A stretch of DNA of 64,000 nt from Blasia pusilla (taxonomy: Eukaryota > Marchantiophyta > Marchantiopsida > Blasiales): positions 38,378,001-38,442,000 of the forward strand of contig CM114273.1 of NCBI GenBank assembly GCA_050084515.1. Direction: 5' to 3'. A model generated the notes under the pieces. The model was not told where the DNA came from, searched no databases, and was given only the letters and a program-made list of their open reading frames with translations. The position numbers and the translations under genes were made by a program. Shown piece by piece: positions 24,783 to 36,313 of the stretch; positions within the stretch are counted from its first letter, which is position 1, and each line of letters opens with the position of its first letter.

Positions 24783-25971
24783 GTATTCATCGCATGCATT
24801 GCCATTTCCACCATTGCCATGTGATAAGGAAATGGATGGAGCACGATTGCCTTCATGCAAAAATGCGCCCCTAATGAATTTGGGCGCTCCTCTCCAAACT
24901 GCGTCCACGCCATGTACCTGTGGTTTCCATCCTAGTTGAAGAAGTAGAGGTTTTGCATCCAGCTAAATTGGGTTCCTTCAATCGCTCTTCTCAACTCCTG
25001 ATCTCTCATCCTCCAGAATGTATCCAACGCCTCCAAGTCCTCTTCCGTCACTAGATCTTGGGTTCCATGTTCATCGTAAGGCTGAACATAGAACAAAGGC
25101 AAGCTGTCAACGTAGGATGCAATCACTGCTGACTGTTTGAGCTTTGCAATGTCCTTCTCCAACTGAATTTTGAGGACGTTTTCCATTGTCCGCAATGGAC
25201 ACAGTGGTATTTTGGCCCTCCATCACTGCCATCTGCTTAACAACCTGTCACAATGGGGACCAAGTCAATAAAATACAGTGTTTTGCCAATGAATTGCATA
25301 ATGAGCCTTCACATAACCCGAATCTTTCTTACCCGCTCGAAGATTGGGTCGGTATCCAGGCCCGCCAGCTGCTCTGGGATAGCAGCTGGCAAGTTCACGG
25401 AAAACTCATCGATCCGATAAAGGTCAATTTCTTCCACCGGGCCCAAAGACGACGAAGACTCTTCTCTTGCTTCTTCAGAGATGTCCACCATCTCCACACT
25501 TGCTGTCCTCATGACCTCATCGTCCGTCACTTGAACTTCGGCCATTTCCTCAGCCGATTTTAGATTCATGGTGTCCCTAGACCTCATCTGAGACATTTCG
25601 TGCATCTCAACACTCTTTGTTGGACGGGCAGGGCTTTCTTCAATGGCGATTGCTTTTTCCCTTCAAGCTTTTGCCAATTCTGCTCTCCTGACTGAGGCAT
25701 CAAGACGCTTCTTCTCGTGTTTCTCATCCGCGACTATTTTCTTCAAGGCCTTCGATGCCTCATCCTTGGAGTTTTGCTTAGGGAGCTGCTCCAAAACACA
25801 TTTTGCTAGAACCTCTTGCCTGTGCATATCTGCTTCCCTTTCTCGCTCCTCTATTTCTTGTTGCCTTATCTCATTCTCCGAACGAGGACCTGGAGATGGT
25901 GACGCAGGACTCCTGATGGACTTGGGAGTGATGCTCCCTACCTTGGTTGGTTGTGTTTTCTTTCTCGTCAT
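24783..25971 (-). pseudogene. Outer gene B exons 1-2: MTRKK start and ParB-like segment
   Basis: Starts MTRKK at 25,971 and continues with a coiled-coil-like Glu/Arg region (EIRQQEIEEREREADMH). A short intron without palindromes (25,332 to 25,245; GTAAGA...GACAG) separates exon 1 from exon 2. Exon 2 has an acidic helix, then a DGNHR-x-MAW segment like the core of ParB/sulfiredoxin-type domains. A stop has replaced Trp just before DGNHR (TAG at 24,932) and a TGA replaces Arg at 25,663, a C-to-T change typical of methylated CpG decay. Its promoter lies at 38.8 kb, split off by the inner copy. Confidence 0.65.
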
Positions 25972-26068
25972 GATGCATGTTGGGTTAGTTCCTCCTCCTT
26001 CATAGTCTAATCCGCTCCTATGCACAATAGATCCCTCAAAGCGTTTCGTGATGAAGCGCCGTGACCCT

Positions 26069-26077
26069 CCAGCGGAT
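26069..26077. repeat. Target site duplication, left flank of the inner transposon
   Basis: CCAGCGGAT (extended identity CCAGCGGATGG) is repeated at 38,599-38,607. When the inner element is removed, the two outer fragments join into one continuous gene-B leader, which supports a duplication made at insertion. A 9-bp length fits Mutator-like elements. Confidence 0.75.
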
Positions 26078-26501
26078 GGAGGTGCGGTAAGAGGAGAGGA
26101 AGAGGCAAGAGAGGAGAGAGGAGAGAGGAAGAGAGAGAGAGGAGAGAGGAAACTACCTTCAACCGAAATAGATACTTTTTTTTGAAGAGAGTTTCCGTTG
26201 GGTTGAAGAGAGGAAACTTTTTGTGTGAATTTTTTTGCACTTTTTTGTTCAGTTATTAAGGAGTCCCAAAGTTTTTTTTTCTCTTCCATATTTTGGCAAC
26301 ACATCTAAGTCCGATCGGTTGCAAATTGCACAAAATATACAAAACTGAAAAATCAGTGGAATCATAAGTGTGGAACCAATCACTTTTTCCATCCAAGGTC
26401 TGGAAACAATCTACCATTTGCCTTGGGGTTGAATAGAGTTCAAGCTCAAAGTGAAGGTTCTGGAAAAATGAAAGTACAATCTAAAACCTCATTTTGCATC
26501 C

Positions 26502-29500
26502 TCAAATTGCTTTGTTTAAAATACTTCGCACTTCTTTGAGGGATAGAATTGGTTGGTGGATTCCTACTCCTACCTCCGACTCTCTTAAAACTACAAGCAA
26601 CACATAGTGCATAAATTACAAGAGAAATACCTTTTTCCACTTGTCTCTCTTTGGACAAAGTCATCACATGAACATGTGGGAAAGCAACAAATGTGCACCA
26701 CATACACCGCTGTGACACTTGAATTTACAGTGTTGTTCCTGACCCAATACATCCTTCCTATTCCATTGCCACTCTGGACATCTTTCGTGGCGATGATCTC
26801 CATGTTTTCCACCCGAGCTGATGCAATTCGCTTTGTTCTCTCCACCGTTGGCCTACACATTCTGTTTCTCTTCACCCCATTTGTAGACTCAAACAGAAAT
26901 AGTGGATTGAGATCATCCACCTTCTCCGGGTATATGTTGACATCAATCTTGGGTTGAATACGAAATGCAAAGGTCTCTGTAATGCGAACATGCTCCGAAC
27001 TTCCCCTGTCTACGAGTCTGAAATCGACACTTGTAAGATTGTCCACCGTCTTGAGTGCAATTTGTGATGGGCCAAATCGTGGGGGTATTCCCCGGAGCTC
27101 CAACCGGATAAGACTTCCGAAAGCGCAAGATTCAAGAAGAAGTACTTCAATTGATCCCGGTCCTCGTGAAACGATCAAAGGTTTTGAGTCCCCAAACCCA
27201 GTGAAGTGGTCTCGATCCTTATGCAGTTCTTATTTAGGAAAGTGCCGCATGCTCTCCTAATGCCATCAGATTTTGCAGTGGGTCCACGCCTGGGTTGTTT
27301 GAGATATATGCCAACGCGTTTTAGGTTGAAATCCACCTCCATTACCGGAATCCCATATTGTTGAACCACCCGAGTGACAGGATGTTGCAAACTTCCAAAG
27401 AACGGAGGGCTTTTGAAATAAAACATTCACTGATTTTGGAGAAGTAACTCCATCACGGATTTGGGACGGGTCCGGGTCCTCGAATACCTGGGCGGCGTAA
27501 TTTCCTCATCCAAATCAATCACCAGATTCGTTCTCGATCATCGCCTCTTCACTGCCTCAAGTCAAGATACTTATCTGGTCTCCACGAGTCTGCTCGACTG
27601 CTCTACCACCATTTGTATGGGGCGTCTTGAAACTCGCCACGAATATCCCCACCAATGTACGTCTTGCTCGAGGAGAGTTCGGCCCGACCGGTTGAAGGCT
27701 TCCACATACATTTTTCATCACGAGATCTCGGACGACATAGAGCTCGTAGATCGACGGCCCCTTTTGTTATGCCTTTTGTGAGGAAGATATGGGATGCTGC
27801 AGATTGTAGCATTGCTCTTGCCTGGTCTTGTTGGCATGCCTCCACAAGTGAAATTCGTTGGCATGCTTGTGACGACCTCCAGGAGGAATGAACACTTTCT
27901 GCTCCAACTTGTGTTGGGGCAGAGGGCATTTTCATGAATGATCAATCCCTGCAACAACCATGGAAATGTTAGAAGGGAACAAAAATAACTCAGCAGTCAA
28001 AGACATAAGCTACATGTCGAAACCAGACGGGTTGCAAGGCCGAGGCATCCCATGAACGACTCTGCGACCCGTCGGGTCCCGACGTGTTGTAACCTTAAAC
28101 CCACCTACTGCAACCCGTCGGAACCAGACGGGTTGCAAGGCCGAGGCATCCGATGAACGACGCTGCGACCCGTCGGGTCCCGACGTGTTGTAACCTTAAA
28201 CCCACCTACTGCAACCTGTCGGAACTAGACGGGTTGCAAGACCGAGGCATCCCATGAACGACTCTGCGACCCGTCAGGTCCCGACGTGTTGCAACCCTAA
28301 ACCCACCTACTGCAACCCGTCGGATTCAGACGGGTTGCAAGGCCGAGGCATCCCATGAACGACTCTGCGACTCGTCGGTTTCCGTCGGGTTGCACACTCG
28401 GGCAACCCGTCGCATCCGACAGCTTGCTTGGTTTCTTCGGTTTGAAATCCCTATAGTTCCCACGCTTCTCAACTTGAGATGCAACTTTACAAAAAATTCT
28501 CAACGTGAGCTTGACAAGACAAAATAGTGAACTCACCTGCCGCATGAAGTTTCCCCATTGTCTCATACGTACAGTCCACCAACTCAACCAAGAGCACAAC
28601 TCTTTGTACTTTCCCTCAATTGCATGCTTCCTCCACCACCCATGAAGTTCTTCCTGGCATTCCATGGCCTGCTTCAAGGTTTTGCTATCCTTGCAGCGTT
28701 GGAGTAGAGTGACATGCTCTGTCCTCTTATTCTCCTTGATGCAAGATTTGGTGTACCGGGTCACAGACTATTGCCAATGGAAAGCATCTGACCTTTCCCT
28801 CTCCGGTTGAACCTCTCCACCCCAGAACACTTCCCGGATAGTAATCCACCCAGGTTGTGCATTGTTGGCCATGAACCCATAAATTTCCGGAGGTGGCCTT
28901 TTGTTTTCCTTCATCACCTCCAATAAGAGTAACCATCACATCTTCAAACTGCCAACGTCTTCTGCCTTTACTTCACACACAAGTATAGTTTTGAGTCCCT
29001 TCTCCACATGGTTATAAACGTGAGCACCCATTGTCAACCATCCGTTCAGCACTCTGTAGCAAATATCAAAGCTTAAACAGCTGCCGTAAAGATCTTCCCC
29101 TTCCCTCATTCGATCTATAAGATCGAGGCCACTCGACGGACGTGTGGTTGACATTTTGAAGGCATAGGCCCTGGATCCCTCGCCTCCTTGGCCCATGAAC
29201 TGCCATCTCTGAATGAATGGAAATCTAGAGTTGGCCTTGATTCTGGAGATGGCATCCATTTCGGCCGTCTTTCCATCCAGAACTCGTATTTGACGCAGCA
29301 AATTCCGGAAGCATTCAGGATCAGCGAGAAATGCAAGATTTTCCCAGAGTTGTTTCTCCTCAGCCGCCGTGATCTCGCCCTGTCCAGGGATTCCAAGAAA
29401 TTGTTCACAAATTTGTGATGCCGTTGTGAGCTTGATCACTCCGGGCTTTGAACCCGGAGAGTTTCTGTAGACCTCGGCAACTTTCTTCGCCACATCCTCC

Positions 29501-30543
29501 TTGATGTGTCTCTGAATTGCATCGGTCACAGGATGAGTGTGGGAGCCAACATGAACTGCCAGCCTTGTGTACTCTGACGTGGAGCCCAAGTCGTGGACAA
29601 TGAAAAATATGTATGCACGACATGCTCCAACGCATAAGGGCGATGCCTGACAATGAGGACATCGATGGCCTCCCGGCGGTATGGTGGCACCGACCTCGTA
29701 TGGAGTTTCTGCATTCTTGGGGGGGAATTGCGAGGTATTGACTCGCCCGTTGCGCTCTAGATACGGGCATGCTGGACTTCTACACTCCAAGGCTCCGACG
29801 CATTGGGGGCGGGAGAAAATCCAAGAACCATCTGGAATTGAAGCAGTAGTCCGTTGAAGCCTGCACCATCGATGACAATCAGACTTTCTGTCCATACCCT
29901 TTAGGCGTCCTCCATCTTTCTTTTGAGCAGGAGCAGCAAGTGGAGGCAACTCAAAAATGCAATTACCATCGTACGTGGGCGGCAGCTCATCGACAAGAAT
30001 GTGCTTGAACATTTTCAAGGCAAGAGACGAAAGCAAACTATTGCCGATACTCGCAAAGAGGCAGTAGGCGGACAAAGGGCCGGTTGGTGGGCCGAGATCC
30101 ACCGAGGTTGATAACATCGGAATCTCTTCAAGAAGAACAACATTGTTACGAGCGTGTGAAGTTGGAGTCAAAGCCGGATCTACTGAGCTAGGAGTTGCAA
30201 ACGTAGAGCTCGGAGCACTAGGAAATTCTTGACCGTCTACTTGGGAAACAGACGAATTCAGGGGCTGGCCGTAAACTCTGTATTGACCATTTGCTAGAGG
30301 TAGGAGATTCCATACTTTACGGTCTGAAGTCATTGGCTGGAGTGTCTCACCTATTATGTCCTCCGTACCGTCCACCCTAACATCCTTGGATACAAAGATG
30401 GTTCCAATTTGGAAAAGAAATCGAACAGAGAGAAAATTTTCATCCACTGCTATGAAAGACTCACGAGCTTGCGGTCGAACGATTTCTGATTGAGGAAGGG
30501 CCGCCAGATGACTGCCACAAGTGAGCTTCACATCATTATCCAT
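26502..30543 (-). pseudogene. Inner gene A: Mutator-like transposase with SWIM finger, broken
   Basis: This would bind the element ends and cut and rejoin them in the nucleus. Exon 1 is 28,537-30,543, intron 27,949-28,536 (CAG|GTGAGT ... TTGCAG), exon 2 to TGA at 26,502. Exon 1 (669 codons) has a Cys/His-rich N-terminal domain (residues about 210-330, ending GSHTHPV, like WRKY-GCM1/FAR1-type fingers), a first catalytic Asp in SFDICYRV (about residue 500), and a second-Asp region that reads FMANNAQPGW with Asn in place of Asp. A DAFHWQ block follows. Exon 2 ends with a SWIM finger starting CSCDDFVQRETSG. Lesions: TGA at 28,936, TAG near 28,770, frameshifts in exon 2, and a one-base deletion in the SWIM finger. 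Confidence 0.8.
27949..28536. repeat. Palindrome array in the intron of inner gene A (about 100-bp units)
   Basis: Units starting near 28,010, 28,110, 28,211 and 28,311 repeat with a period of about 100 bp. Each contains two versions of the palindrome (GCAACCCGTCGG...ACGGGTTGC and CGACCCGTCGGGTCCCGACG) joined by AAGGCCGAGGCATCC. It lies wholly within the intron; the outer copy has an array in the same intron at 42.06-42.95 kb. Confidence 0.9.
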
Positions 30544-30605
30544 TCCCAAAAATTTCGTACGGGAGGAGGGTGAGAATGAGAAAGAGAAAGAGAAAGAGAA
30601 TTTTT

Positions 30606-31561
30606 AATTTATAGTGAATAGGAAAACAGATACTCCTGACAGAATTTTACTGACAAAATGAAGTTCGGTAGGTGAAATTGTCTGACACAATGGATTCAAT
30701 TCTGTTGCAACTGATTCAATTCTATTGCAATATGTCACCGGATTTGGGAAGCAGAGACGTGGGTTGCGAAGCACACTTCATTTTGTTGGAACCCGTCGGA
30801 GTCTTGGTAACTCAACAATTAACCCAAGCTAAGCGAAGCCTGCAACCCGTCGGCTTCGGATGGGTTGCACGCTTGTGCCTTACCTTCAAATGCAAACATG
30901 GTCGAAGCTGGCAACCTGTCGCTCTCCGACGAGTTGCTCGGATACCGCTCGTTCTTGCCTAAAGATGCCGGAGGCTTGCAACCCGTCGACATCAAACGGG
31001 TTGTCCAATTATCTCATGGTGTAACACTTACATGAAGGAAGCGTGCAAACCGTATGTTCCTGACGAGTTCCGCGGGTGCCGCACCTTCTTGCCCAAAGAT
31101 GGCGAGGCGTGCAACCAACCCGTCGCCCTCCGACGGGTTGCGTAAGGGCCTCGCCTTGTTTCGCTTACATGAAGGAAGCGTGCAACCTGTCGGACTCCGA
31201 CGAGTTTGCGCGGAAGCCCGCATTGTTAACCCTTGACGAGGGAAGCGTGCAACCCAAAGGTCTTCGACGAGTTGCACGGGTACGCCCTGTTCTTGTCCGA
31301 AGACGGCTGAGCCGCGCAACGTGTCGGTCTCCGACGGGTTGCGCGGGTACCTCGCGTTCTTGTCCGAAGACGGCGGAGGTGCTCATCCCGTCGATCTCCG
31401 ACGGGTTGCTCGTGCACCTCGTGTTATCTTCCCAAGACGGCGGAGGCGCGCAACTTGTCGGACTCCGACGGGTTGCCATTTTTCACGTCCGGACTTCCGT
31501 AACGGCCGGCACGTCGCCGTCGAAAGGATGACGGGACCCAACGGCTAGAAAAGTATAAATA
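30606..31561. promoter_or_regulatory. Bidirectional promoter of the inner copy with palindrome array
   Basis: Two TATA boxes face outward: TATAAATT (30,606-30,613, minus, for gene A) and TATAAATA (31,554-31,561, plus, for gene B). Between them, ten to eleven palindromes start at about 30,842, 30,911, 30,978, 31,047, 31,114, 31,182, 31,249, 31,316, 31,382 and 31,450, a spacing of 66-69 bp. Spacers share phrases such as GGAAGCGTG and GTTCTTGTCCGAAGACGGC, so the whole unit is tandemly repeated. The site is a natural place for the element's own proteins to bind and coordinate both genes, which is inference. Confidence 0.75.
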
Positions 31562-32524
31562 GGGCAGAAATCGCTCATTTCCGGTTTCTCATTTCGCGAT
31601 CTCCATTCCTCTCCCGCGCAGCAGCTGATCAGATACAAAGGGGCGTTTCACATGGCGAGTCATCGCGAGTCGATACGAGGGAACGAGAGCGAGACGATTC
31701 GACTGAACGATCGCGAGACGATTCGAGCTACCCATCAAGGCGACTCATCTCGACATCAGCAAGGCGATTGATCAAGCGATTCATCGTGGACATAGGTGGA
31801 GGCAGTTCCGGGAAAAATGACGAGGAAAAAAGATCAAGCAACAAAGTCAGGGAGCTTCACTCCGAAGTCCATTAGGACTCCTGCGTCAACATCTCCAAGG
31901 CCTCGTTCGGCAAATGAGATTAGGCAGCAGGAAATCGAGGAGCGGGAAAGGGAAGTGGAGATGCACAACCAGGAGCTTCTTGCGAGACGTGTACAAGAGG
32001 CGCTCGATAAACAAAGCGAGGTGAGGCGTCGCAGGGCCTTGAAGAAAAGGATCGCCGATTTAAAAGAGAAAAGAAGCGCCTGGACGCGCGTCGGTGAGGA
32101 GAGCAGAATTGGCTAAAGCGAGGAGGGAAAAAGCGATAGCCATTGTGACAGCCTGCCCGCCCAACCAAAAGTGTTGAGATGCGGGAATATCCTCGATGAA
32201 GTCCGGGACACAATCAACATAGCGGAAACACCGAAGTTCAGATCACGGACGATGAGGTCATGAGGACCGCCGGCGTGGAGATGGTGGACATTGCGAAGAA
32301 GCCGGAGAGCGGTCATTCTCGCGTCTCAAGCCCGGCGGAAGAGATCGACCTCTATCGGATCGATGAGTTCAGTGGACTTGCCACTGCTTTGTCTCGGACA
32401 AGTTGGTGGTCAAGAAACCGACCCAATCTTGGCGGGTAAGAGAGAGGATGGGTTTTGGAATTATGTGAATTGCAATTCATTGGGAATTCAGTGTAGCTTA
32501 TTGATCTTGTCCCGGTTCTGATAG

Positions 32525-32998
32525 GTGGTAAAGCAGATGGCACTGATGGAGGGCTACAATGCCCCGAGGATTCCACTCTGCCGATTTGCGGACAATGGAA
32601 TACGTCCGCGAAATTCAGTCTGACGAGGATATCGCGAAGCTAAAACAATCGGCGGCGACAGGATCCTACGTCGATAGCTTCCCTCCCTTCTATGTTTAGC
32701 CTTACGAAGAGCATGGAACCCAAGCCCTGGTTACGGAGGAGGACTTGGAAAAGCTCGACACATTCTGGAGGATGAGAGACCAGGATTTCAGAAGGAAAGT
32801 AGAGGGCACGGAATTCAGCTGGATGAGGAATCTGCATTTCTTCATCTGGGATGGAAATCACAGGTTCATGGCATGGACCAAGTTTGCAGAGGAGCGGACC
32901 AACTCCTTGGAGGCACATTTTTGCGTGAAGGCAGTGGTCCTTCATCCATACCCTCATCACATGGCGACGGTGGAGATGGCCATGCATGCCATGAACAT
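32525..32998 (+). pseudogene. Inner gene B exon 2: ParB-like segment
   Basis: After an acidic helical part (VTEEDLEKLDTFWRMRDQDF), the exon reads HFFIWDGNHRFMAWTKFAEE and then a segment with LHPYPHHM. A hydrophobic strand followed by DG-x-HR and an Ala-rich helix is the signature of the ParB N-terminal/sulfiredoxin-like fold, which binds nucleotide in ParB and nicks DNA in some relatives. One in-frame TAG at 32,698 precedes it. The exon ends at AACAT|GTAAGT. The outer copy has the same segment with Trp replaced by a stop. The assignment rests on a short motif, so moderate confidence only. Confidence 0.5.
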
Positions 32999-33753
32999 GT
33001 AAGTATCTTCTTGATGCAAACCGTCGGACTCCGACAAGTTGTTTGGGTCGCCACTGCCGTTGGGATGCTTTTGGCCAACGCAACTCGTCGGACTCCGACG
33101 AGTGCTCGATTGATGAATGGGTTAGGATGTTTTTTGAAAGCAACTCGTCGGACTCCGACAAGTTGCTCGAATGACGGTTCAAGTTAGGATGTTTTTGGCC
33201 GAAAGCAACTCGTCGGACTCCGACGAGTTGCTCGACTTGCCGCCTTTTCAGGATGTTTTTTGAAGAAAGCAACTCGTCGCACTTTGACGAGTTGTTCGTC
33301 TGACCACAGGTTTTAGTATGTTTCTGGCCCAAAGCAACCCGTCGGAGTCCGACAGGTTGCTTGACTCGAAGATGTTTGGAGGTTTTTTTAATGGTTTTGG
33401 CCGAAAGCAACTCGTCGGAGTCCAACGGGTTGCATTCAGAAGTTGGAATTGCAAATTTCGCGTCAAATTGCAGGTTTCCATTCAATTGCACAACCTGTCG
33501 GACTCCGACAAGTTGCTATGTTCACGTTTGATACGAACTATCTGACAACCCTTTGGAGTCCGACGGGTTGAAACCAGGCATTCACAAATGTGAATGCAAT
33601 CCGTCGGACTCCGACGAGTTGCATCATTTAGCTCGTTGCTAGAATCCGACCTTGAGCTGTGACGACCCGTTGGAGTCCGACGGGTTGTAGGAACCCATGT
33701 AACTTACAAATTTTTTGATGGGTTGAGTTTGGATGTGCAAGATTGTATTGGAG
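32999..33753. repeat. Palindrome array in intron 2 of inner gene B
   Basis: Eleven palindromes at roughly 55-80-bp spacing, starting near 33,016, 33,080, 33,142, 33,203, 33,268, 33,337, 33,407, 33,488, 33,543, 33,597 and 33,663, fill an intron with donor GTAAGT (32,999) and acceptor ...TTGGAG (to 33,753). Several palindromes are perfect apart from one or two bases (for example GCAACTCGTCGGACTCCGAC). Confidence 0.9.
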
Positions 33754-35820
33754 GGGAATGTCACCCACCACTGGATCCAGGACTGCCATCGGGTGAAGAA
33801 GGTGCTTACGACGCACCCAGCAGAGTAAAAGGGGTTTTTGGGCGACGCCTTGGTAAATCGGATGCTTGCAAAGGGTGCGCAGATAAAAAAGAAGACTTGG
33901 GCAAATAAGTTTATTTCCCAAGATGCAGCCGTAACAATCCTTTGCTGGTCGAAGATACAGGCCGCGAAGAAGAGCGCTACACTGGAGCTGGAGTGGAGGG
34001 AGAAAGTATCTGGGTGTGAGCGCGAAATTCATCCAAGCTGCAGGATTTGCAGCCACGAAATACACGGCGAGCAAGATGCAGCGTTACATCAGCATTCTCA
34101 ACCCCGAACTTGGTCCGGAGTTTTACAAGGAACTGAAGGCGATTATCAAGCGCCAGTGGAAAAGGGATGAAGATCCGCAAGGTCGGATTGGGGAGAAATG
34201 TCCCTGGATCGCGTGCATCGGTTTGCGTTGTCCGGAATAAGCGAGTTTAGGAGGATCCGACTGATGAAAATCAATCCCGAGGGCACAGAGGCCCAAAAGA
34301 GGGTGGCACACCATCCTCCGGGTGTGTCTGATCCAATGATCTCCTACTGGCTCCGCTAATGGTCGTTCTGGGACGCGTTGCGGGTTATCGGGAAGTCCGT
34401 GCTGGACGGTCTCCAAGCGGAGCTCAAAAGATTAGAGCCCATTCCGGATGAAGCAAACCTGGAAAGTTTTGTAGATTTGGAGGTTTGGCTCGACGACATC
34501 CGGGACAAGCCAATCAAAAACCCATGATTCAAGACGATGTTCAAGGTTTGCGTCCTCCCTCAGGCAGACCTTGACGAAGAAATCGAGGAGAACAAACGGG
34601 ATCAAGCAAAGAAGAAGCAAGATCTTCAAGAGCAGACGGCCGATTCGGTTCGAGTAAAAGCTGCCCAATGGATGGTCTTCAGGTACCTTGTCCACTGTAA
34701 GAATGCAAGTACCTGGGGAAAATTACCGCAACCTTGAAATTGTGGGCTTCGCCGCCTGATGGAGAGACATTCTCCATGTACGACACGGAGATGGCTCAGC
34801 ATATGTCCGATTGGGAGGTGGAGAATTTCCCGATTTGGCTTGACTTCAACGACCCTGAAGACATCAACGAGAAGGATTTATGATTTCTTTATGATGCAGT
34901 GGCCTCAGGACAGGACGACATCCCCAATTTTGTGTAGCCTGAAGACTTCTTTGGAGGAGATGCGGAAGAGCAAGCCCTCAAGACAGCTGAGTTGGCTTCA
35001 AAGGTCCGCACAGCCAAAGACAAATCCACAGCGGGCCTCAAAGGCAAGGCGAGGGGAGGGAAGAATTCCGAGGCCGAGTCTTCCCAAAGAGAGCATGAAG
35101 ATTCAAGGCCAGATTCGGAATCGTCCGGGCGAGCGGGGAGAGAGGGTCGGACCAGGTCCTCGGAGAAAAAAAACCCCACCAGAGTCAGAGGTCATAGAGA
35201 CCCCGACAAGCCGTTCGCAGACTCGGGAGAAGCGGAAGCGAGAGGTGCCAAGGTTGTCCCAAGGAGAATACAGTCCATCATCCTTGGGAAGACACAGAGA
35301 AACAACGACCCGGACAAGCGTCCTCCTTCAGTTCACAAGTTTACTGGATGAGCTGAAAAGCTTCAGTTCTCAAGCGTCAACCCCCGCAATTGATAAATTG
35401 ACAACGCTGGGACGGAAGCTCCAACGAAAGGGGCATGCTCCCTGGACGGGAAGCTCCAACGAAACGGGCACGCTCCTTGGAAGCTCCAACGAAACGGGCA
35501 CGCTCCCTAGAGTGGTCGAAGAGGTTGCGGTGGATCTACTGATCGCTGATCTGCCCTCGGGGTTGCGATTGTGGGACGAGAATCCGTCAGACGGGGTACC
35601 TGACTGGAATCTTCCCCTCTCTTATGACCAAATCGCGCTTTTGTTCTCCTTTGCAGACGCCTATCTGAGTGATAGGGGCTACTTCTTAGTGTTGACTGGA
35701 GGGAGCGAGGACGAGCTTTTCAATCTCCAGTGCGCCAAGAGGTCGCTAAAGTGGAGGACGGCGCAATCGTGGATCATAAAAAATGAGTACCCACTGCGAT
35801 CCGCGACGAGTTAGATTCGG
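33754..35820 (+). pseudogene. Inner gene B exon 3: linker and methyltransferase motif IV region
   Basis: Begins GNVTHHWIQDC and includes a helical region with KMQRY...LNPELGPEF (34.0-34.2 kb), a charged linker (35.0-35.3 kb) with a nuclear-signal-like REKRKRE, and at 35.5-35.8 kb VDLLIADLPSGLRLWDE followed by LSYDQIALLFSFADAYLSDRG. This aligns with beta-class amino-methyltransferases, where DPPY (or SPPY) is catalytic; here it reads D-L-P-S-G. The exon ends at TTCGG|GTAAGG. The frame is broken by at least two shifts and two stops, which differ from those of the outer copy. Confidence 0.65.
35450..35512 (+). repeat. Short in-frame coding repeat in inner gene B
   Basis: GGAAGCTCCAACGAAACGGGCACGCTCC occurs twice in a row, with a third partial unit just before, giving the repeated peptide GSSNETGTL. 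The outer copy lacks the expansion, so it arose after the copies separated. Confidence 0.75.
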
Positions 35821-36313
35821 GTAAGGCTCAATTCCTGTAGTATATTCTCAATTCTGTAATTTCAGATAGTATATCACCGTTGTTTCTGTCCGTGAGCAAC
35901 CCGTCGTAAGGCGACGGGTTGCTGGCTTAGAGCAGCCCATGCTTGGCTGCGAACAACCCGTCGGTTTCCGACGGGTTGCATCTTTACCAGAAAGACAAAG
36001 AAAACCATGGTGTACCTGCAACCCGTCGGAACCCGACGGGTTGCAGTTGCTTTTGGTTTTTCCTTGTGTTTCCGGAAAGCTGCAACCCGTCGGAAAGCGA
36101 CGGGTTGCTCTCAGCCAATCATGGGCTGCTTTAAGCCAGCAACCCGTCGCCTTCCGACGGGTTGCTCATGGAAAAAACAACCCGTCGGACTCTGACAGGT
36201 TGCTCCAAAGTTAGTAATTGAAAAAGTGCTCTAGGGTCAAGCGGAGTTCTTTTGGTGACGTGTTGCACATTATGCCAAGTTGCTAACATTACTTCCAACG
36301 TGCTTCTTTACAG
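35821..36313. repeat. Palindrome array in intron 3 of inner gene B
   Basis: Six palindromes at about 35,895, 35,953, 36,018, 36,082, 36,138 and 36,176 lie between the donor GTAAGG and the acceptor TTTACAG. Some are perfect, for example CAACCCGTCGG-x3-CCGACGGGTTG near 35,953. This intron separates methyltransferase motif IV from motifs X and I. Confidence 0.9.

Larger units (their letters stand above)
20050..26077 (-). mobile_element. Outer copy of the palindrome transposon, left part (gene B side)
   Basis: This is the gene-B half of the outer copy, read on the minus strand, with its 3' end near 20.05 kb and its 5' leader interrupted at 26,069-26,077 by the inner copy. It aligns exon for exon with the inner gene B (31.8-37.5 kb). 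The remaining leader, promoter and gene A of this copy lie beyond the inner element, from 38,599. The left end was set where recognisable palindromes stop; no terminal inverted repeat could be found there, so it may be truncated. Confidence 0.75.

Noticed and set aside
30842-31475. CRISPR-like array (regular palindromic repeats with spacers)
   Set aside because: Repeats are degenerate, spacers are themselves repeated, the setting is a plant transposon promoter, and no cas gene is present. It is a tandem repeat carrying a palindrome.
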